From Phycisphaerae bacterium (GTDB taxonomy: Bacteria > Planctomycetota > Phycisphaerae > Sedimentisphaerales > Anaerohalosphaeraceae), in contig SKKI01000221.1 of NCBI GenBank assembly GCA_007121565.1, positions 1-9,028 on the forward strand: a stretch of DNA of 9,028 bases, given 5' to 3'. Positions within the stretch are counted from its first letter, which is position 1; the number at the start of each line of letters is the position of its first letter. This document shows positions 6,681 to 9,028 of this stretch, in pieces. Both the position numbers and the translations under genes were made by a program. The notes under the pieces are model-generated. The model did no database searches. It was not told the DNA's origin and saw only the letters and a program-made list of their open reading frames with translations.

Positions 6681-8360
6681 TTAGAACGGAAGGGTATCCG
6701 GAATCGTCCTTCCGAAATGCCGGTCTGCAAAGTTGCGGTCGTAAATGAACCCGAATCCATAGGTCGCACGGAACGCATTCCTGAGTACCGCCTGCCAGCG
6801 GCTTGTTCCGTGTGTGCCGACATTGATCAGATCGTTTGGCTTAATGAAGAAGTCCGGTTGCTGGCCTCGGGCGATCTTCTCCAGATCGACCAGCACGGTT
6901 TCTTCCTGCATCAGGCCGGCGCTGTTGCGTCCGAGGCGCCGCACAACCTCAACCTTTTTCGGATACGCCAGAGGGCCCAGGCCGCCGGCGGAGGCGATGG
7001 CCTGTTTGAGCGTAATTGGACGCCCTGTAATGGGGATAGCCCCTTGAAAGTTGACGTTGCCCATCACCCAGAACTCACCGATCAGGTCTACCGGTACCGT
7101 AATCCGGTCGCCCGGACGGATGACGATATTGTATTGCGGGTCGCCGGCCAGCAGCCTGTCGACCGGGATCTGGATCACGCGCGTGACGGTTTCGATGTCG
7201 GCTATATCGAACGGCCTGTCATCGGGTGCCCTGTCCAGGCGGATGGGCGGACGGTCCGGCTCGACGTCTTCACGCCGAATATCGGTTGGCGGCTGGTCCG
7301 GGTCTCTATCGACGTCCTCCGGTGTTTTGGGAATCCAACGACCGTCTTCAAAGACCCATTCGATCGGGGAGTTTGTCTCGGCCATCTGCCTGACCGGCGC
7401 CGACCAGGTGTCAAGGGGCCTTTCGGCGACGGGCCGGGAGGCAATGCTTTGCGGTGTGGCCAGCCTCTCAAGTTCGCGCCGTCTGGACATCTCGGACGAG
7501 CCGATGGTCAGTCCCCCGGATGAGGCGGAAACAACACCGGGGGCAATAATATCCAGCAGTTCTTCTTCCGGCGTGATTGCCGGTTCATGCGGCGCCGGCG
7601 GCTGGACCGGGCTTATGTCGATATCGTCCGGTCGGCGCGGCCGGTGGGGCTGCTCGACAAAATCGACGGGCCGATAGGACGCGGCCTCTTCGGCGCTGAC
7701 CTCACGTGAAACGTAGATGTGGCTGACATTAAACTCGGCGACCCCTCCGGCCAGCGCGATGGCGTCGGTCAGGCGAAAGGTATAGCGGGGAATGCGAAAG
7801 CGGGAGGACTGGCCCACCCCCTGGCCGACGATGGAAAATATCTGTGATTGTGACTGCACAAGAGAGACCGATACAGAGGGGTCTTTCAGGATGGTTGGCG
7901 AGAGAATATCCCGGATTTCCTGCTCCAATTGGGCCTCGGTCAGGCCGGCGGCGCGAACCAGCCCGGCATCCGGGATGGAAATGCGGCCTGTTTCGGTGAC
8001 GACATAGTCGTTGACGAATGCCTGACCGGGTAACAGCAATTCATAAATGTTGATGCGCACCACATCACCGGGGCCGAAGACGTAGTCGGTGTCGCGTTTG
8101 ATCAGATCCTCCGGGCGGGGCGGTTCGGCGCCTTCATAGGTCGGCGTCGGTTCGTCGGCCACGCCCAATGTGTCCAGGATCACATTGACCGCGGGGGTCG
8201 GCTCAAACCGCCCGATTTGAGTGGGGTCCAGCGGGTCGCTGTAACAACCGGTCAAAAAGAACAGCCCGGCCGCGGCCAGCGCTATCCCTGCGAGACATCT
8301 AATCTGCATACTTCCGTCTTCTACTGCCGAAGGCACTGCTTTGCTGCTCATATGGGGCAT
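6681..8360 (-). CDS. Wza-like polysaccharide export lipoprotein with a long low-complexity insert
   Basis: A 559-residue outer-membrane polysaccharide export family protein. A lipoprotein signal peptide is clear: hydrophobic stretch about 22-36 and lipobox LTGC with Cys39. The Poly_export domain spans about 90-170 (DYVFGPGDVVRINIYE, later GRISIPDAGLV). A first SLBB-type unit begins at about 174 (FSIVGQG, then LTDAIALAGG) and appears to resume at about 393-424 (NIVIRPGDRITVPV). A Pro/Asp/Arg/Glu-rich insert at about 222-392 interrupts it. A second SLBB lies at about 426-516 (FWVMGNVNFQGAIPITGRPI, ending FIKPNDLINVG). The tail 520-550 (WQAVLRNAF, then YGFGFIYDRNFADRHFG) could supply the membrane helix seen at the end of Wza; that is inference. 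The start is ambiguous: ATG 8360 leaves 17 residues before MQIR, where a normal signal peptide would begin (ATG 8309); ATG 8351 is also possible. It is the first gene after the predicted promoter. Confidence 0.93.
   Translation of the reverse strand: MPHMSSKAVPSAVEDGSMQIRCLAGIALAAAGLFFLTGCYSDPLDPTQIGRFEPTPAVNVILDTLGVADEPTPTYEGAEPPRPEDLIKRDTDYVFGPGDVVRINIYELLLPGQAFVNDYVVTETGRISIPDAGLVRAAGLTEAQLEQEIRDILSPTILKDPSVSVSLVQSQSQIFSIVGQGVGQSSRFRIPRYTFRLTDAIALAGGVAEFNVSHIYVSREVSAEEAASYRPVDFVEQPHRPRRPDDIDISPVQPPAPHEPAITPEEELLDIIAPGVVSASSGGLTIGSSEMSRRRELERLATPQSIASRPVAERPLDTWSAPVRQMAETNSPIEWVFEDGRWIPKTPEDVDRDPDQPPTDIRREDVEPDRPPIRLDRAPDDRPFDIADIETVTRVIQIPVDRLLAGDPQYNIVIRPGDRITVPVDLIGEFWVMGNVNFQGAIPITGRPITLKQAIASAGGLGPLAYPKKVEVVRRLGRNSAGLMQEETVLVDLEKIARGQQPDFFIKPNDLINVGTHGTSRWQAVLRNAFRATYGFGFIYDRNFADRHFGRTIPDTLPF
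7191..7697 (-). other. Disordered-looking Pro/Asp/Arg-rich insert within the Wza-like protein
   Basis: This encodes residues about 222-390 of the export protein. It is dense in Pro, Asp, Glu and Arg (for example PRRPDDIDISPVQPP and EPDRPPIRLDRAPDD) and contains one more ordered-looking island, IEWVFEDGRWIPK (333-345). Typical family members join the flanking strand segments by a short loop. The reading frame is continuous, and the flanks align with family motifs on both sides, so it is an in-frame insert and not a frameshift. Confidence 0.6.
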
Positions 8361-8370
8361 CCCGATCCAA

Positions 8371-8399
8371 AATTATCAAGCTGTGGACTGAACTATCAA
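8371..8399. repeat. Short direct repeat in the predicted leader
   Basis: AATTATCAA (8371-8379) and AACTATCAA (8391-8399) match at 8 of 9 positions and are offset by exactly 20 bp, about two helical turns. They lie between the predicted transcription start and the ATG at 8360. They could be a tandem regulator site, or chance. Confidence 0.3.
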
Positions 8400-8425
8400 A
8401 CGTAAATAATCCTTATATATGCATA

Positions 8426-8453
8426 TTTATATACATTTTGCCGCGCCGGTCAA
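8426..8453 (-). promoter_or_regulatory. Predicted sigma-70-type promoter of the export/exosortase operon
   Basis: On the minus strand, TTGACC (8453-8448; 5 of 6 to the -35 consensus) is followed after 16 bp by TATAAA (8431-8426; 5 of 6 to the -10). The expected start site is near 8419, giving a leader of about 59 nt to the ATG at 8360. It is the only strong promoter-like pair seen in the intergenic region, and it is correctly oriented for the Wza-like gene. Confidence 0.5.
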
Positions 8454-8466
8454 ACAAAAATAAACC

Positions 8467-8486
8467 ATAACTTTATATTCAGTTAT
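8467..8486. promoter_or_regulatory. Inverted repeat, candidate regulator binding site
   Basis: ATAACT (8467-8472) and AGTTAT (8481-8486) are perfect 6-bp inverted arms separated by 8 bp. The centre is about 57 bp upstream of the predicted transcription start, and the inner edge is 13 bp from the -35 hexamer. That is a usual place for a dimeric activator. In AT-rich DNA such a dyad can arise by chance, so the assignment is tentative. Confidence 0.35.
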
Positions 8487-8616
8487 ATCGAACGTCGACC
8501 CTCGCGGCTTAATCTATTTTGCACCGTTCTACGTGAACAAAACCGTCCTTAACTATTGTACTATTGCTGTTTGGGTGTTATTGTTCCGGAATTTTCTGTG
8601 TATCTCGCAATAAAAG

Positions 8617-9028
8617 TTATGAAATCGGCGACATTTCCTGGAATTGCGCACCCTTAATAACTTCATTGTGAAGGGCATTCTGCAGGGTTGAGGCCTGTTT
8701 AGCCAGCATGGAATTGCCGCTGATCTGAGCGTCCGATAATCGTTTCTGGAGGTGGTTGTTTATGGCGTTATCCTGCATACCATAAATGCGCCTCAAAATA
8801 TTATTAATCGTATGCCGTACAGGCGCGATCGGGCACCCCAGCGCATCGACCAGGCTGTCTATTGCCTCGGAGACGGTAAAGCCGTTTTCGAGGATAGTGT
8901 CGGCCAGATCCTGATCGGGGGTATTGGCCATTTCGACGGCCAGACGCACCGCGTCAACGTGCTCAGTCAGGTCGGTACCGGCAATCAAGCGGTACATCTG
9001 AATGTAGTCCTGCAACAGCCGGATCCAG
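8617..9028 (-). CDS. Unrecognised helical protein, C-terminal 136 residues (partial)
   Basis: The minus-strand frame is open from the window edge to a TAA at 8619-8617. In-frame codons upstream of the TTG at 9015 (reading W-I-R-L) continue to the edge, so the true start lies outside and the TTG should not be taken as the start. The visible part is soluble and predicted mostly helical, with no membrane segment. Segments include AVRLAVEMANTPDQDLADTI, an ILRRIYGMQDNAINNHLQKRL stretch whose final residues are Gln/Asn-rich, and a polar tail ending EMSPIS. I recognise no domain. It reads in the same direction as the EPS operon but is separated from it by 256 bp with its own promoter, so it may be an independent gene or a regulator next to the locus. 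Coding is supported by frame length and by the change to AT-rich DNA right after the stop. Confidence 0.65.
   Translation of the reverse strand, partial: WIRLLQDYIQMYRLIAGTDLTEHVDAVRLAVEMANTPDQDLADTILENGFTVSEAIDSLVDALGCPIAPVRHTINNILRRIYGMQDNAINNHLQKRLSDAQISGNSMLAKQASTLQNALHNEVIKGAQFQEMSPIS

Larger units (their letters stand above)
8361..8616. other. AT-rich intergenic regulatory region upstream of the export operon
   Basis: These 256 bp hold no credible ORF and are clearly richer in A+T than the genes on either side. They contain a predicted sigma-70-type promoter (8453-8426), a 6-bp-arm inverted repeat immediately upstream of it (8486-8467), a 10-bp palindrome ATATGCATAT around the expected start site (8417-8426), and a near-perfect 9-bp direct repeat in the predicted leader (8371-8379 and 8391-8399). 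I found no GC-rich hairpin plus T-run that would terminate the upstream gene, and no -24/-12 sigma-54 element. Confidence 0.6.

Noticed and set aside
6411..7523. 370-codon plus-strand ORF
   Set aside because: It crosses the exosortase/Wza-like gene boundary in antisense, its product has no recognisable motif, and both minus-strand genes carry family motifs across the same bases.
8417..8426. Palindrome ATATGCATAT as an operator
   Set aside because: It overlaps the -10 edge in a very AT-rich stretch where such palindromes are expected by chance; noted only as part of the promoter region.
8552..8566. Tandem ACTATTG repeat (8-bp period)
   Set aside because: Two copies of a 7-mer in AT-rich DNA with no third copy and no relation to the promoter; insufficient for a repeat or operator call.
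8361..8616. Rho-independent terminator for the upstream partial gene
   Set aside because: Only short dyads (for example TTCCGGAA at 8584-8591 and GTTC/GAAC near 8526-8538) are present, without a stable GC stem followed by a T-run.
8361..8616. Sigma-54 promoter, considered because some PEP-CTERM/EPS loci use PrsK/PrsR with sigma-54
   Set aside because: No GG-N10-GC -24/-12 pattern resembling TGGCAC-N5-TTGC was found on either strand of the intergenic region.

Overview
The window is a GC-rich bacterial chromosome segment in which every supported gene lies on the minus strand, so the operon reads from high to low coordinates. It looks like the front part of an exopolysaccharide (EPS) export locus coupled to an exosortase. 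That pairing implies a Gram-negative-type organism with an outer membrane. The gene order (Wza-like lipoprotein, free-standing exosortase, separate EpsI-like protein, very large membrane-anchored TPR protein) fits a Planctomycetota, possibly Phycisphaerae-type, genome better than a proteobacterial eps/prs locus. That placement is an inference from architecture, not from a search.

Layout in transcription order: (1) 9028-8617, the C-terminal 136 residues of an unrecognised helical protein that runs off the window edge. (2) 8616-8361, an AT-rich intergenic region with a good sigma-70-type promoter (8453-8426), an inverted repeat just upstream of its -35 (8486-8467), and a direct repeat in the predicted leader. 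(3) 8360-6681, a Wza-like polysaccharide export lipoprotein with an unusual Pro/Asp/Arg-rich insert of about 170 residues. (4) 6656-5646, an exosortase with Cys/Arg/His catalytic residues and a non-ATG start. (5) 5649-4849, an EpsI-like (DUF3485-type) protein overlapping the exosortase stop by 4 bp. (6) 4805-78, a 1575-residue protein with one N-terminal membrane anchor followed by TPR-like repeats. (7) 50-1, the first 17 codons of another gene, which continues outside the window. The gaps between genes 3 and 7 are 24, -4, 43 and 27 bp, with no terminator seen, so they are probably one transcript driven from the 8453-8426 promoter.

Proposed joint role: the Wza-like protein would form the outer-membrane/periplasmic exit for a polysaccharide. 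The exosortase in the inner membrane would process C-terminal sorting tags (PEP-CTERM-like) on exported proteins, with EpsI as its usual partner. The giant TPR protein would be a periplasmic scaffold holding assembly or sorting components together. No PEP-CTERM substrate, glycosyltransferase, Wzx/Wzy or chain-length regulator is visible in the window; these would have to lie downstream or elsewhere.

No tRNA, rRNA, CRISPR, IS element or phage gene was seen.
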